A stretch of DNA of 64,000 nucleotides from JABDEZ01 sp965276955 (lineage in GTDB: Bacteria; Bacteroidota; Bacteroidia; Chitinophagales; Chitinophagaceae): NCBI GenBank assembly GCA_965276955.1, contig CBDIBP010000042.1, forward strand, positions 62,001 through 126,000, in the 5' to 3' direction. This document shows positions 24,166 to 34,412 of this stretch, piece by piece; position 1 is the stretch's first letter, and each line of letters opens with the position of its first letter. The position numbers were made by a program, and so were the translations under genes. Below the pieces are notes generated by a model. The model worked only from the letters and a program-made list of their open reading frames with translations. It did not search any database and had not been told where the DNA came from.

Positions 24166-26193
24166 TTGGAAGAACAAACTATCCAAGATCAAACGAACGA
24201 AGAGTCAACTAAAAATGGCCAGGAAGAAGCGCAGACAACCGCCGCTGAAACTGCCCATAATGATTCTGAAACACCTCAGGCAACGCATGAGGAAGCAACA
24301 GCCGATAACGTAGATGCTGACACAGCACACGAAATGGCACAACCTGAAGAAGAAGAAGCGCCTCAACCACGCAAATTCAGGTCTTATTACGAAGCACCAT
24401 CTGCTACAGAGCACGATGACTTCGATTGGAGCGTGGACAAGCGCAACGTAGCGTCTTACAAACAAGACGAACGCGTGAAGCTCGAAACTATCTACGACAG
24501 CACTTTCAAGACCATCGAAGAGTCTGAATTGCTGAGAGGTACCATCGTTGGCCTCACCAAAACAGATGTTATCATCAACATCGGTTTCAAATCAGACGGC
24601 CTTGTTTCTCTGAACGAATTCCGCGATATGCCGGAAGTGAAGATCGGTGAGGACATTGAAGTTATGGTGGTTGAAAAAGAAGACCGTCACGGTCACCTTC
24701 ACCTTAGCCGCAAACTGGCCCGCCAGCTGCGCGCATGGCAGAAGATCGTCGATTTCTACAAAACTGGCGAAGTGGTTACCGGTACCATCACATCCAAGAC
24801 CAAAGGCGGTCTTATCGTGGATGTATATGGCCTGGAAACATTCCTTCCTGGTTCTCAGATCGATGTTAAGCCTGTTACCGATTACGATCAGTACGTGGGC
24901 AAAACAATGGATTTCAAAGTGGTCAAGATCAACGAGACCATCCGCAATGCCGTTGTTTCGCACAAAGCACTTATCGAAAGCGATATAGAACAGCAGCGTA
25001 GCGTTATCATATCACAACTGGAAAAAGGACAGGTACTGGAAGGTACTGTTAAGAATGTTACCGACTTCGGTGCGTTCATTGACCTGGGTGGTGTTGATGG
25101 CTTGCTGTACATTACCGACATTAGCTGGGGCCGCGTAACGCACCCGGGCGAAGTATTGGAAAATGGCCAGAAACTGAACGTGGTAGTGCTCGACTTCGAT
25201 GACGAGAAAAAACGTATCAGCTTAGGTCTGAAACAACTTACTCCTCACCCATGGGATAACCTGCCTGTTGAAATAGTAGAAGGTGCTCACGTGAAAGGTA
25301 AAGTGGTGAACATTGAAGACTACGGCGCATTCCTGGAAATTATGCCAGGTGTAGAAGGTCTGGTTCACGTATCTGAAATTACCTGGTCTTCACAGCCTAT
25401 CAACGCTAAAGAATTCTTCAAATTGGGCGAAGAGTACGAAGCTGTGGTTGTGACACTGGATAAGGATGAGCGCAAAATGAGCCTTTCTATCAAGCAAATG
25501 ACCGAAGATCCTTGGGATACTATCGAGAACAGGTTCCCTGTTGATAGCCGTCACAATGGTGTTGTAAAGAACATTACTCCTTATGGTGTGTTTGTAGAAC
25601 TGCAAACCGGCATAGGTGGTATGATACACATCAGCGACCTTAGCTGGATCAAACGCTACAACCACCCAAGCGAATTCGTGAAAGTTGGTGATAACATAGA
25701 AGTTATGATCTTGTCTATAGACAAGGAGAACCGTAAACTGGCTCTTGGTCACAAACAGCTGGAAGAAGATCCTTGGAATACTTTTGAAACTATCTTCCCG
25801 ATAGGTTCTATACACGAAGGCAGCGTTACCCGCAAAGACGAGAAGGGTGCATCAGTACAGTTGCAGTATGGCCTTGAGGCTTACGCACCTGCACGCCACC
25901 TGCGCAAAGAAGATGGTGAGAATGTAGAGGTTGAAGAAATACTTCCTTTCATGATCATCGAATTCGATCGCAACGACAAGCGTATCATGGTATCGCACAG
26001 CAAAGTGTGGGAGCAAGGTAAGGTAGAAGAAAAAGAAGCACAGAAGAAAGAAGCTGCTGCTGAAACAGACAAGACCAAGAAAGCAGTTAAGAACATACAG
26101 GCTAAGGTTGAAAAACCAACACTTGGTGATCTTGGTGCACTTGCCGCTCTGAAAGACAAAATGAAAAAAGCTGAAGAAGGCGAACAACAATAG
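24166..26193 (+). CDS. rpsA: 30S ribosomal protein S1
   Basis: A 675-residue protein with an acidic ~100-residue N-terminal extension (rich in E, T, A) and six S1 RNA-binding repeats: near 120 (LLRGTIVGLTKTDVIINIG), 205, 290 (EGTVKNVTDFGAFIDLGG), 375 (KGKVVNIEDYGAFLEI), 460 and 545, then an alanine/lysine-rich tail. S1 binds mRNA on the small subunit. The start is TTG (no ATG is available in frame before the first repeat), with a strong Shine-Dalgarno. Codon use is more biased than in neighbouring genes, as expected for a highly expressed protein. A terminator follows. Confidence 0.97.
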   Translation: MEEQTIQDQTNEESTKNGQEEAQTTAAETAHNDSETPQATHEEATADNVDADTAHEMAQPEEEEAPQPRKFRSYYEAPSATEHDDFDWSVDKRNVASYKQDERVKLETIYDSTFKTIEESELLRGTIVGLTKTDVIINIGFKSDGLVSLNEFRDMPEVKIGEDIEVMVVEKEDRHGHLHLSRKLARQLRAWQKIVDFYKTGEVVTGTITSKTKGGLIVDVYGLETFLPGSQIDVKPVTDYDQYVGKTMDFKVVKINETIRNAVVSHKALIESDIEQQRSVIISQLEKGQVLEGTVKNVTDFGAFIDLGGVDGLLYITDISWGRVTHPGEVLENGQKLNVVVLDFDDEKKRISLGLKQLTPHPWDNLPVEIVEGAHVKGKVVNIEDYGAFLEIMPGVEGLVHVSEITWSSQPINAKEFFKLGEEYEAVVVTLDKDERKMSLSIKQMTEDPWDTIENRFPVDSRHNGVVKNITPYGVFVELQTGIGGMIHISDLSWIKRYNHPSEFVKVGDNIEVMILSIDKENRKLALGHKQLEEDPWNTFETIFPIGSIHEGSVTRKDEKGASVQLQYGLEAYAPARHLRKEDGENVEVEEILPFMIIEFDRNDKRIMVSHSKVWEQGKVEEKEAQKKEAAAETDKTKKAVKNIQAKVEKPTLGDLGALAALKDKMKKAEEGEQQ

Positions 26194-26216
26194 CCACCAT
26201 AAGCTTTAATGAATAT

Positions 26217-26250
26217 AAAAGACCATCTCGCAACTGCGGATGGTCTTTTT
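26217..26250 (+). terminator. Intrinsic terminator of rpsA
   Basis: aaaagaccatc and gatggtctttt pair around an 11-base loop and are followed by Ts, 24 bases after the rpsA stop. Confidence 0.85.
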
Positions 26251-26352
26251 GCTTTACCCCAAGGTTTGCCTATACAAATTTCGTCTTTATAGTAGAGGGT
26301 ATTGGGTTTTTTAACCCTTTAAAAATTGATAATAGGATAATAAGGCAAATTA

Positions 26353-29300
26353 ATGGGTATGGAAAGCAGCATCGTATATTACAACATAATGAGACAAGGT
26401 ATATGGATATTGTTGATGGTTATTGGTATAGCAATGCCCTTAAATGTTCTATCCCAGTGCAATAACTGGAGCATTGCCTCTCACTTGATTGCAAGTAGCT
26501 CCTGTGCCGGAAACGGAAGTTTTTCAGTTACGCTTTCAGGTACAGACCTAGCTAACCTCACTGACATACAATATGGAATTCCCCTTTCTGCAAATGGGTT
26601 CTCCGTACCATTAAATAATGCAGCAACGTTCAATAACATTCCGGCAGGAACATACCAGGTAAGTGCCGTAGCAATGTGCAACGGCACATACGTAGGTAAG
26701 AATACCTCTATCACCGTACCGGGTAATTATCTGCCACTGACTTTCTCTCCTACGTTAGGTCGCCCATCTATAGACTGCGCTGCTACAGGGGTTGTCAATT
26801 TTAATATGACCAATGGTTTGCCACCTTATACTGTGCACATTACAAGTGCGCCGGCTGCATATAATGGTCCCCGCGTTTTTACTTTCTCTTCCACCACCTA
26901 CACAACTACCAGTTTGCCCGCCGGCCAATACACCTTTCAGGCTATAGACAATTGTTTGGTAGGCAGTGCCGCGATGCCCATCCTTGTATCCGCTATCGAC
27001 AACTCCACCATACCTATACTCTATGGCACCTTTGGCAACCGGGAATGTGATACTTTGATGATACCCATGCCAGCTATAGATGAAAATAACGGTCTGTGGG
27101 GTTCTTACGAATTCGATACTCTGTACAGTATATCTGCCCAAATTCCCATTTTGGGTATCAATACTCCTTTTTCATATCTAAGGATTGGCTCATTCGTTGC
27201 GCCTTTACCTACAGGCAAAACATTAAAAGATTGCTATGGCAAGGTGGTTAACTATACTCTAAGACCGCCATGTGGTGCAGATATACTATTGTCGCAGCGC
27301 ATACCTTATCCCAATGTAGCCGTAGGTATAAACAAGGATTGTAGTAGTCATAATTTCAAAGGGCTAATTTCGTTTACAGGTCCTGTTTGCTATCCCGTTA
27401 TTTATTCATTAGTTAATACGAGCACTTCAATTACATATGGGCCTTATGTTACCAATAGTGCTGCCGATTCCACCCCTGTTCTCCCGGATGGTAGCTATAC
27501 AGTCAGCTTTACTACAAATGATGGTTATACAGATAGCGGCCAGTTTGTTGCTACACAGGTAGCGGGCAACCCATATAGTGTAAGTTTAGTAAACGGCAGT
27601 TTCGGGTTAGAGAATTATATTGATGGCTTTGTTATTTCCACAAACAGGTCTTCCTCCTCACTAATAACTGTAGAGCTATTTAGTGGCCCGGCAGGATATT
27701 CGTTCGTTGGTACTGGTATCTTGGACATAAACAATACTTTTTATATTAGCCAGAACCAAACACCGGTGGGGTATGGTAAGTTGCAGTTTCCTGCTGGTAA
27801 TTATGTATGGAAGGTGACCGACAAATGTGGATCTTACCTGTTACCTATAACAGTAGGTGCTTCGGATCTTTATCAATACACCGCAGGGGTGGATCATGAA
27901 CACCAGACCTGCCAGGGGCTTTGGGTGTACCCCACAGGCATTGCTACCAATAACGGGCAAAGTATACCAGTGGCATTTTTTATCTTAAAAGATGGCGATG
28001 TATTTGATTCGAGATATTACCATGTGGGCGATTCTTTTCTGCTTACCATGCCCGGTGCATATACTATCCTTACCACTTCAAGAAGAGATGTACACATAAT
28101 AGATAGCGGGTATGGCTATGTCTACATAGCTTACCCTAATGCCTACACTACAAGTTATTCGTTCACTTACACGGTCAATCCCGTTGCTGCAGACCTCAAT
28201 AATTCTCAGGGTTTTTTGTGTAGCGGCGCCCATGCCGGGCAAGGGATCATTTATGTTAAAGGCCAAAATGGCTTCCCGTACATAAACCCCATACACTATA
28301 ATTACGCTCTTGCCGCTGCGGGCAATGGGGCGTTCGGGCCATATATAGATAGCAATACTACTGGCATATTCACAGCATTTGGTGGTAATGCTAACGATAT
28401 ATACGATCTTAAGATAGAAGATTCCTGTGGTGCGTTTGCCGTGCAGCAACTAAAGATATTGGACCTCCAGCACAGCCGCCTTATCAGTAGCAGTAAGTAT
28501 GTATCTTGTATGGGGGGCTCCGTGCAACTTTCCGCAATTTTTCTGCCCGGGGCCACTTATAGCTGGACAGGGCCTGCAGGCTTTACTTCTACGCTCCGTT
28601 CGCCAGTTATCAACAATTTGGTGCCCTCAGCTATTGGTGTATACTACGTTACCATAATAACACCAATATGCATGCTCCCGGTCACTGACAGCACTATTCT
28701 AACATTTGGTGCCCTGCCGCCTAAACCATTAGTAAGCATTGATTGCAACCATGCACCACCTGACCTTACCATTATCAATGCTACAAGTACCTATCGCTAT
28801 CAATGGTATATTGACCTGGCGGCATTCGGCTATAGTTACAGTGATCTTAGATCGTCTGATAGTAATTATACAAAGTACGCACATGCCCCGGGCATATACA
28901 ACGCCATAGCCACAGATACCACTACAGGGTGTTTTAGTCTGAGCGACTCTTTATCATTTTCTTACCATACCAATGTACCGTTCAAGGCAACGATATATTC
29001 ACCACATCTGCAGCTTTGCACTGGCGACACTACCGTATTGGTAGCGCAGGGTGCTATGTTGGGTAATGCAGGTTACCAGTGGTTTAAGAATGATGTCGTA
29101 ATACCAGGTGCTACAAGTGTAAGCTATCTAGTGTGGCAGCCCGGCAACTATAAAGTATGTATAACAGCAGGACCTTGTGCAATAGATACTTCTGCTAATG
29201 TAACTGTAAATGTGATCTCACCCCCTGTAGCTACTATCAGCGCATCTGCAAGGGAGATCTGCGCAGGAGATTCAGCAATTATTACTTCTGCTACAGGGCC

Positions 29301-30888
29301 AGGGTATACATATACCTGGTATTTAAACGATAGCACCATACCTAGCAATACATCTTATGTGGTAAGGGCGTCGTTACCAGGCAGTTATAATGTAGTTGTT
29401 TCAAACGGTGGCTGCATAGCCGTTTCACCTGTTATTCCCATTATTGTGGATACAGCACCTATAGTGAATATACAACCCAATACAAACCAATTATTATGCA
29501 CTGGCGACGTACTGATCTTTACTACTAATGCTAATGCTGCCTATACCTATACCTGGGAAAAGAGTGGTGTTATAATACCAAGCGCCACAGCAAATACGTA
29601 TAGAACTACTGCGGCAGGTACGTACCAGGTAAGTGTGAGAACCGGAAGATGCCCAGTAGTTATCTCACAACCAGTTACTGTTGTAGTGTTGCCTGTAAGT
29701 GTAGGTCTGGGTAACGATACTGTAGTCTGCACTACAGGGCCGTTCACTATACCGTTGCATGTAGACACCGGCTTTTCGCAGGTGCTTTGGTCAACCGGTG
29801 CAACAACTAATAACATTACAGTGGCCAGCGCAGGTACTTACTGGGTGCAGGCAACTAACAAGTGTGGCGTGTTCACGGATAGTGTCAACGTTTATACTCC
29901 TGCCAATTATCAAATAACTCTACCCGCTGATACACTCGTTTGTAATATCAACAACAGCAGTGTTTTTTCTATACCCTCGTTATTGAATAATATTCGGTGG
30001 AGTACAGGAAGCACTACACCATCTATCACAGTAAGTAAGCCTGGTATTTATTGGGTGCAAGCACAAAGCCCTTGTGGCACTGTCACCGATACTATGGATG
30101 TGCACTTCTGCCCGCCGCAGATACAAAACATAGAACTATCGAACGATACCATTTGTGCCGGCGATTGTATCCATATTTCAGATTCCACAGCTTATTATCC
30201 GCAACAGTTTTACTGGTATTTTGGAGGCGCACTTCAAGACTCCTCATTTGCAAGAGAGCCAGGTATTGCCTGCTATCCTAAAGAAGGTGTATACCCTATA
30301 CAGCTTACAGTAAAGAACGCAGGCGGTAACGCTTCCCTTACACGGCAGGTGGTAGTACTCAGTAAGCCTGTGCCCCGATTTGCCGATACTACAATTAGCG
30401 TACCGTACAAGTCAGGCATTACACTATCACCCTGTGCGGATGCGCAATACATTTCCTGGTACCTGAATGATTCATTGCTATGTGCCAATTGCCAGGATCT
30501 GATCATTGATGCGAAGTACTACTACAACGTATACCATTGTGTGGTGAGCAATGGCTCGTGCACAGATAGTTGCCTCTATAAACTACAGGTGGTAGATATA
30601 CCGCACGATCTGTGGCTACCAGATGCCTTCACTCCCAATGGTGATGGTAAGAACGATATATTCCGGATCATAACAGACAACCCCAATGTGCAGGTCATCA
30701 ATTTGGAGATATATAACAGGTGGGGACAGTTACTTTTTATAAGCCGCTTAGGTAATGAAGGGTGGGATGGTACCTTTCATGGGGTACCCGCAGAGATGGG
30801 TAGCTATTCCTGGATGATCAGGTATAGGATATGGGGTGCCGGTGATGCTATCTATTTTAAAAAGGGTAGTGTAGAGCTGATACGATAG
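26353..30888 (+). CDS. Giant secreted Ig/PKD-repeat protein with T9SS type B sorting domain
   Basis: A 1511-residue extracellular protein. A signal peptide (IWILLMVIGIAMPLNVLSQC) follows ATG 26353 or, more compactly, ATG 26389. The middle consists of many beta-sandwich modules, including related units near 890-1100 (YQWFKNDVVIPGATSVSY, YTYTWYLNDSTIPSN, YTYTWEKSGVIIPSA) and two LPADT/LGNDT...LWSTGATT...GTYWVQA units near 1115-1250. The end is the gliding-motility-associated C-terminal domain (LPDAFTPNGDGKNDIFRI, IYNRWGQLLF, GWDGTFHGVPAE, closing VELIR). Such proteins leave through the type IX system and are anchored or released at the surface. It is probably an adhesin or gliding-related protein. 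Confidence 0.9.
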   Translation: MGMESSIVYYNIMRQGIWILLMVIGIAMPLNVLSQCNNWSIASHLIASSSCAGNGSFSVTLSGTDLANLTDIQYGIPLSANGFSVPLNNAATFNNIPAGTYQVSAVAMCNGTYVGKNTSITVPGNYLPLTFSPTLGRPSIDCAATGVVNFNMTNGLPPYTVHITSAPAAYNGPRVFTFSSTTYTTTSLPAGQYTFQAIDNCLVGSAAMPILVSAIDNSTIPILYGTFGNRECDTLMIPMPAIDENNGLWGSYEFDTLYSISAQIPILGINTPFSYLRIGSFVAPLPTGKTLKDCYGKVVNYTLRPPCGADILLSQRIPYPNVAVGINKDCSSHNFKGLISFTGPVCYPVIYSLVNTSTSITYGPYVTNSAADSTPVLPDGSYTVSFTTNDGYTDSGQFVATQVAGNPYSVSLVNGSFGLENYIDGFVISTNRSSSSLITVELFSGPAGYSFVGTGILDINNTFYISQNQTPVGYGKLQFPAGNYVWKVTDKCGSYLLPITVGASDLYQYTAGVDHEHQTCQGLWVYPTGIATNNGQSIPVAFFILKDGDVFDSRYYHVGDSFLLTMPGAYTILTTSRRDVHIIDSGYGYVYIAYPNAYTTSYSFTYTVNPVAADLNNSQGFLCSGAHAGQGIIYVKGQNGFPYINPIHYNYALAAAGNGAFGPYIDSNTTGIFTAFGGNANDIYDLKIEDSCGAFAVQQLKILDLQHSRLISSSKYVSCMGGSVQLSAIFLPGATYSWTGPAGFTSTLRSPVINNLVPSAIGVYYVTIITPICMLPVTDSTILTFGALPPKPLVSIDCNHAPPDLTIINATSTYRYQWYIDLAAFGYSYSDLRSSDSNYTKYAHAPGIYNAIATDTTTGCFSLSDSLSFSYHTNVPFKATIYSPHLQLCTGDTTVLVAQGAMLGNAGYQWFKNDVVIPGATSVSYLVWQPGNYKVCITAGPCAIDTSANVTVNVISPPVATISASAREICAGDSAIITSATGPGYTYTWYLNDSTIPSNTSYVVRASLPGSYNVVVSNGGCIAVSPVIPIIVDTAPIVNIQPNTNQLLCTGDVLIFTTNANAAYTYTWEKSGVIIPSATANTYRTTAAGTYQVSVRTGRCPVVISQPVTVVVLPVSVGLGNDTVVCTTGPFTIPLHVDTGFSQVLWSTGATTNNITVASAGTYWVQATNKCGVFTDSVNVYTPANYQITLPADTLVCNINNSSVFSIPSLLNNIRWSTGSTTPSITVSKPGIYWVQAQSPCGTVTDTMDVHFCPPQIQNIELSNDTICAGDCIHISDSTAYYPQQFYWYFGGALQDSSFAREPGIACYPKEGVYPIQLTVKNAGGNASLTRQVVVLSKPVPRFADTTISVPYKSGITLSPCADAQYISWYLNDSLLCANCQDLIIDAKYYYNVYHCVVSNGSCTDSCLYKLQVVDIPHDLWLPDAFTPNGDGKNDIFRIITDNPNVQVINLEIYNRWGQLLFISRLGNEGWDGTFHGVPAEMGSYSWMIRYRIWGAGDAIYFKKGSVELIR

Positions 30889-30926
30889 GCACCATCTTCC
30901 CCGAATGCTATTGGTATAAAATTGTT

Positions 30927-31946
30927 ATGGGCTGGGTCATGAGCGTATCTACTTTAAAGACTGCCCAAACAGTACCGCAAAAAGGCAAAATATCTTTTAA
31001 AGGTATAAAAGAAGTATTGGCAAATACCGTTAGTGGTTTTTCAGACGATAAGATAACCAAACTAAGTGGCTCTTTAGCATACTATACCGTATTCTCCATG
31101 GGGCCGCTATTAGTGGTCATTATTTCGCTTTGCAGCCTGTTCTTAAAGCGTGATGCCATAGAAGGAAAGATCTATGGTGTGCTGCAAAATTTTATGGGAC
31201 AGAACAGCGCTGCCCAGATACAAGCGTTGATAGGCAACGCATCTATAGGTAACAAAAGTACCATAGCTGCGGTCATTGGTATCATCACCCTGCTGGTAGG
31301 TGCTACATCCATGTTCGGGGAGATACAAGATTCTATAAACGGCATATGGGGTGTAAAAGCAAAACCTAAAAGCGGGTGGATGAAAATGCTTAGAGATCGC
31401 TTTCTATCCTTTTCAGTGATCATAACCCTAGGATTTTTATTACTGGTGTCACTGGCTATTACCGGCCTAATAGAGGGCCTCAACCATAGGCTGCAATCTT
31501 ATTTTCCTGGTGTTACGGTGGTAATATTTTATATATTGAACCTTATACTTACGCTGGGGATAAGCACTTTCATTTTTGCAGTTATTTTTAAAGTGCTGCC
31601 CGATGCTGAGATAAAGTGGAAGGATGTATTTATTGGCGCGCTCATAACTGGTTTCTTGTTCATGATAGGTAAGTTCGGCATTTCGCTATACGTATCTAAA
31701 ACGCAGGTAGGCACTACCTATGGGGCGGCCGGGTCGCTGGTTCTGCTGTTGTTGTGGGTATATTACTCTTCTATAATATTGTACATGGGCGCCGAATTCA
31801 CTAAGGCTTATGCCGTAAAATATGGCTCGGAGATAAAACCAAGCGAATATGCCGTTACTACCAAGCTGGTAGAAGTGGAAACAGGCGATAAGTCGATACA
31901 GCAGAACGAGAAAGAGGGTGGTGATAAAACGGTTAAAGAAAAATAG
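30927..31946 (+). CDS. YihY/BrkB-family inner-membrane protein
   Basis: A 339-residue protein with about six membrane helices. The segments LSGSLAYYTVFSMGPLLVVIIS and GAAGSLVLLLLWVYYSSIILYMGAEF are the conserved ends of the YihY/virulence factor BrkB family, and the stretch TLLVGATSMFGEIQDSINGIWG lies between. Function is unproven; the family was once misassigned as RNase BN. The charged cytoplasmic tail (about 55 residues) is longer than the family minimum. Starts at 30927 or 30939 are both possible. It converges with the cvfB-like gene. Confidence 0.88.
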   Translation: MGWVMSVSTLKTAQTVPQKGKISFKGIKEVLANTVSGFSDDKITKLSGSLAYYTVFSMGPLLVVIISLCSLFLKRDAIEGKIYGVLQNFMGQNSAAQIQALIGNASIGNKSTIAAVIGIITLLVGATSMFGEIQDSINGIWGVKAKPKSGWMKMLRDRFLSFSVIITLGFLLLVSLAITGLIEGLNHRLQSYFPGVTVVIFYILNLILTLGISTFIFAVIFKVLPDAEIKWKDVFIGALITGFLFMIGKFGISLYVSKTQVGTTYGAAGSLVLLLLWVYYSSIILYMGAEFTKAYAVKYGSEIKPSEYAVTTKLVEVETGDKSIQQNEKEGGDKTVKEK

Positions 31947-31974
31947 GGATAAAATCGTATTTACCTATATTGTC

Positions 31975-32811
31975 CTACTCCTCATTCCGCGTAAAGCCCG
32001 TCTGCGTAAGCGTTATCTTCTTCTGCTTGTATAATGCTCCCAGGGTCATCTTAAAGGTCTTCTTGCTCATTTCAAAGAAGTTGTAGATGTCGTCTGGTGC
32101 GCTTTTGTCGCTGTAGGGTAGGTAGTTGTCGTTCTCCTTCAGCAAGCGCAGTATCTTTTCTTCAGCATCCTCTACCTTCTTATAGCCGCGCTGGCCGGCT
32201 ACCACATCTATCTTGTTGTCTGGGCGTATGGTCTTAATAAAGCCTTTTAGCCGCTCACCTTCCTTCAATTCCTGAAAAACTTCATTTTCATGCAGCAGGC
32301 CCAGGTGCTTGTTGTTGATGAGCACCTTGTAGCCCAGTTCTGTTTTCTGGTACATGGTCAGGTCCACAGCATCATTCACCTGCACCGTAAGGTCGTGGTT
32401 GCTGATAAGCTTACTGAATTTTGCAGTAGCTGCTGCACGGCCTGTTTGTGCATCTATGTATATCATCACCAGGTAGGTGTGTCCTGCTTGCATCCGTACT
32501 TCCTGCTGCGATATGGGTACGAAGATATCTTTCATTATTCCCCAGTCCAGGAAGGCACCCTGGTGGGTCACATCCCTTACTTTCAGGCCTACTATGTCGC
32601 CTACTATACCATATGGCCTTTGTGTAGTAGCTGTTAGGCGGCCATCATTATCGTGGTATATAAATACCTCAAGTTCATCATCTATTTTTAGTCCTGCAGG
32701 TACAAAACGTTTAGGTAGCAGTATCTCGGTCCCATCTCCACCATCCAGGTAAAACCCGAAATCCACTTCCTTTACTACCTTCAGTTTATTATAGTTCGCA
32801 ACTTGTACCAT
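31975..32811 (-). CDS. S1-domain RNA-binding protein, CvfB-like
   Basis: A 278-residue protein with tandem S1-like OB domains (residues ~1-65; ~70-135, IVGLKVRDVTHQGAFLDWG; and ~145-215) and a C-terminal winged-helix segment (SDKSAPDDIYNFFEMSKKTFKMTLGALYK), the domain order of CvfB/YitL. The Staphylococcus relative influences virulence gene expression; in Bacteroidota the role is unknown. A good promoter lies upstream. Length and domain order are normal. Confidence 0.88.
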   Translation of the reverse strand: MVQVANYNKLKVVKEVDFGFYLDGGDGTEILLPKRFVPAGLKIDDELEVFIYHDNDGRLTATTQRPYGIVGDIVGLKVRDVTHQGAFLDWGIMKDIFVPISQQEVRMQAGHTYLVMIYIDAQTGRAAATAKFSKLISNHDLTVQVNDAVDLTMYQKTELGYKVLINNKHLGLLHENEVFQELKEGERLKGFIKTIRPDNKIDVVAGQRGYKKVEDAEEKILRLLKENDNYLPYSDKSAPDDIYNFFEMSKKTFKMTLGALYKQKKITLTQTGFTRNEE

Positions 32812-32828
32812 GATATGTTTTAAGGCTG

Positions 32829-32836
32829 CAAAGGTA
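32829..32836 (-). promoter_or_regulatory. -7 promoter element (TACCTTTG) of the cvfB-like gene
   Basis: Read on the minus strand, TACCTTTG fits TAnnTTTG and lies 17 bases before the ATG at 32811. A TATTGTTG stretch 12-15 bases further upstream is a possible -33 region. Confidence 0.5.
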
Positions 32837-32906
32837 CTATAGCTATTGCAACAATACTATTTACATACAATGGTTTGTTGCTTTTGCAAATTTGGTTGCA
32901 TAAGGT

Positions 32907-34250
32907 TCATGCTATATGCTTCTGCACAGCATCAACTGGTATGGCAACGAAAAATCTGGCGCCGCCATCTGTATTGTTCTTGAACCATATTTTGCCACAG
33001 TGGGCCTCCACTATCTGTTTAGAAATGGAAAGGCCTAACCCAAAAGGTTTTTCACCCTCGGTACCGGGTCTTTTGGCCTCGGTGAACATATCAAATATCT
33101 TGTCTTTTATGCTTTCCGGTATACCTATCCCTTTGTCGTGTACAATGATATGCACCTGGTCGTTCTCTAAGGTCAGTATCAGGTCTATAATAGCATACGA
33201 TGGGCTAAATTTTATAGCATTGGTAACCAGATTGCTGGTCACGCGCCATAATTTTTCTTTGTTCAATATAGCACGCACTTCATGTTCGGGTACAGTGAGC
33301 ATTATTTGCTGGTTTTTTTCTGTAGCCTTAAAGCGCAATAGTTCTATATTATCTGTAAGTAATTTCTTTACATCCACCGTTTCTTTTACCAGCACATCTG
33401 CTTTCGATGGGTCTGCGGCTTCCAATATCTCTTTGGTAAGCGAGAGCGCATCGGCACAAGAGGTCTTTATGTATGTGAGCAATTCTTTTTGCTCATCGCT
33501 ATAGCTATATTCCTTGGCCGTCAGCAGGTCTGCCAGCGATGTTATGGCCGCTATAGGATTCCGTATATCGTGCGCCACAGCCCTTAGTATGCGGTCCTTA
33601 TCTTTATGGCTTTCTTCCAGTTTTTTAAGTAGGTGCTCCAGCTTTATTTTTTGTATGCTTACCTGGTCGTGCAGACTGGTAAGTGCTGATACATTTGCCT
33701 TTGTTTTTTGCCAGTTATAAAAGGTGAACAAGAATATGACACTTGTTAACAGCGCACACATGAATGCTATTACCAGGTATATCTTCTTTAGCTGGTTGTT
33801 TTTTTCAAGTATCGATATCTGGTACTGTATGTCTAGGTTCTTTGTCTTTTCATTCATGTCTGTTTCCAGCAGTGTTTTCATTTGCTGGTCTGCAGTGTCG
33901 CGTAGTTGGTGGTATGTTCGCAAGTTTGCAAATGCATTATTTACCTGGTTATTATAATGATCAAAAATGAAATGGTAGTAATAAAAAATGTCTAATGTAC
34001 CTTTAGGTAGGTTATTGGTTGTAGCCGAAACGAGGTAATGGAGTGCCTGTACCGTATAGCCAGAGTCGTGCAATTCGGTGGCTCTATCTATCACCTTGTT
34101 ATATTCAGGTGACCCGTCACTATAAACAATAGCTCCGCTTTTACTTTTTTTTGAATTACAAGCTGTAGTAATTATTATAGGTAATACAATAAAAAGTATA
34201 GGTATACGCAATATAATATTTAATGATATTTTAATTGAACAACTATTCAT
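32907..34250 (-). CDS. Membrane histidine kinase
   Basis: A 447-residue sensor. The N-terminus is hydrophobic and ends ITTACNSKK, possibly a lipobox. A short helical sensor region (about 45-155) follows, then one membrane helix (157-178), a coiled coil (about 185-220), HisKA with H227 in AVAHDIRNPIAAI, and HATPase: NLVTNAIKFSP, DKGIGIPESI and GLGLSISKQIVEAH. It would autophosphorylate and pass phosphate to a response regulator not present beside it. The helical sensor resembles the TPR sensors of Bacteroidota kinases but is too short to assign. Confidence 0.88.
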   Translation of the reverse strand: MNSCSIKISLNIILRIPILFIVLPIIITTACNSKKSKSGAIVYSDGSPEYNKVIDRATELHDSGYTVQALHYLVSATTNNLPKGTLDIFYYYHFIFDHYNNQVNNAFANLRTYHQLRDTADQQMKTLLETDMNEKTKNLDIQYQISILEKNNQLKKIYLVIAFMCALLTSVIFLFTFYNWQKTKANVSALTSLHDQVSIQKIKLEHLLKKLEESHKDKDRILRAVAHDIRNPIAAITSLADLLTAKEYSYSDEQKELLTYIKTSCADALSLTKEILEAADPSKADVLVKETVDVKKLLTDNIELLRFKATEKNQQIMLTVPEHEVRAILNKEKLWRVTSNLVTNAIKFSPSYAIIDLILTLENDQVHIIVHDKGIGIPESIKDKIFDMFTEAKRPGTEGEKPFGLGLSISKQIVEAHCGKIWFKNNTDGGARFFVAIPVDAVQKHIA

Positions 34251-34412
34251 TTTGCCTGCTTAGCTTTATAAAAACGCAGATATTCCTCTTATTAAGGGAT
34301 AAATATAACATTTCTGTACTTATATAATAATCTTTGTGTGTATTAGTAACATTTAACATCACTTTTTAAACTTTACCCGTACAAACTGCGTATGTATATA
34401 AAATGCATCCTA

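Noticed and set aside
34392..34412. Upstream start of msrA
   Set aside because: The ATG at 34413 already gives a complete lipoprotein signal; the extra seven residues would spoil its charge pattern.
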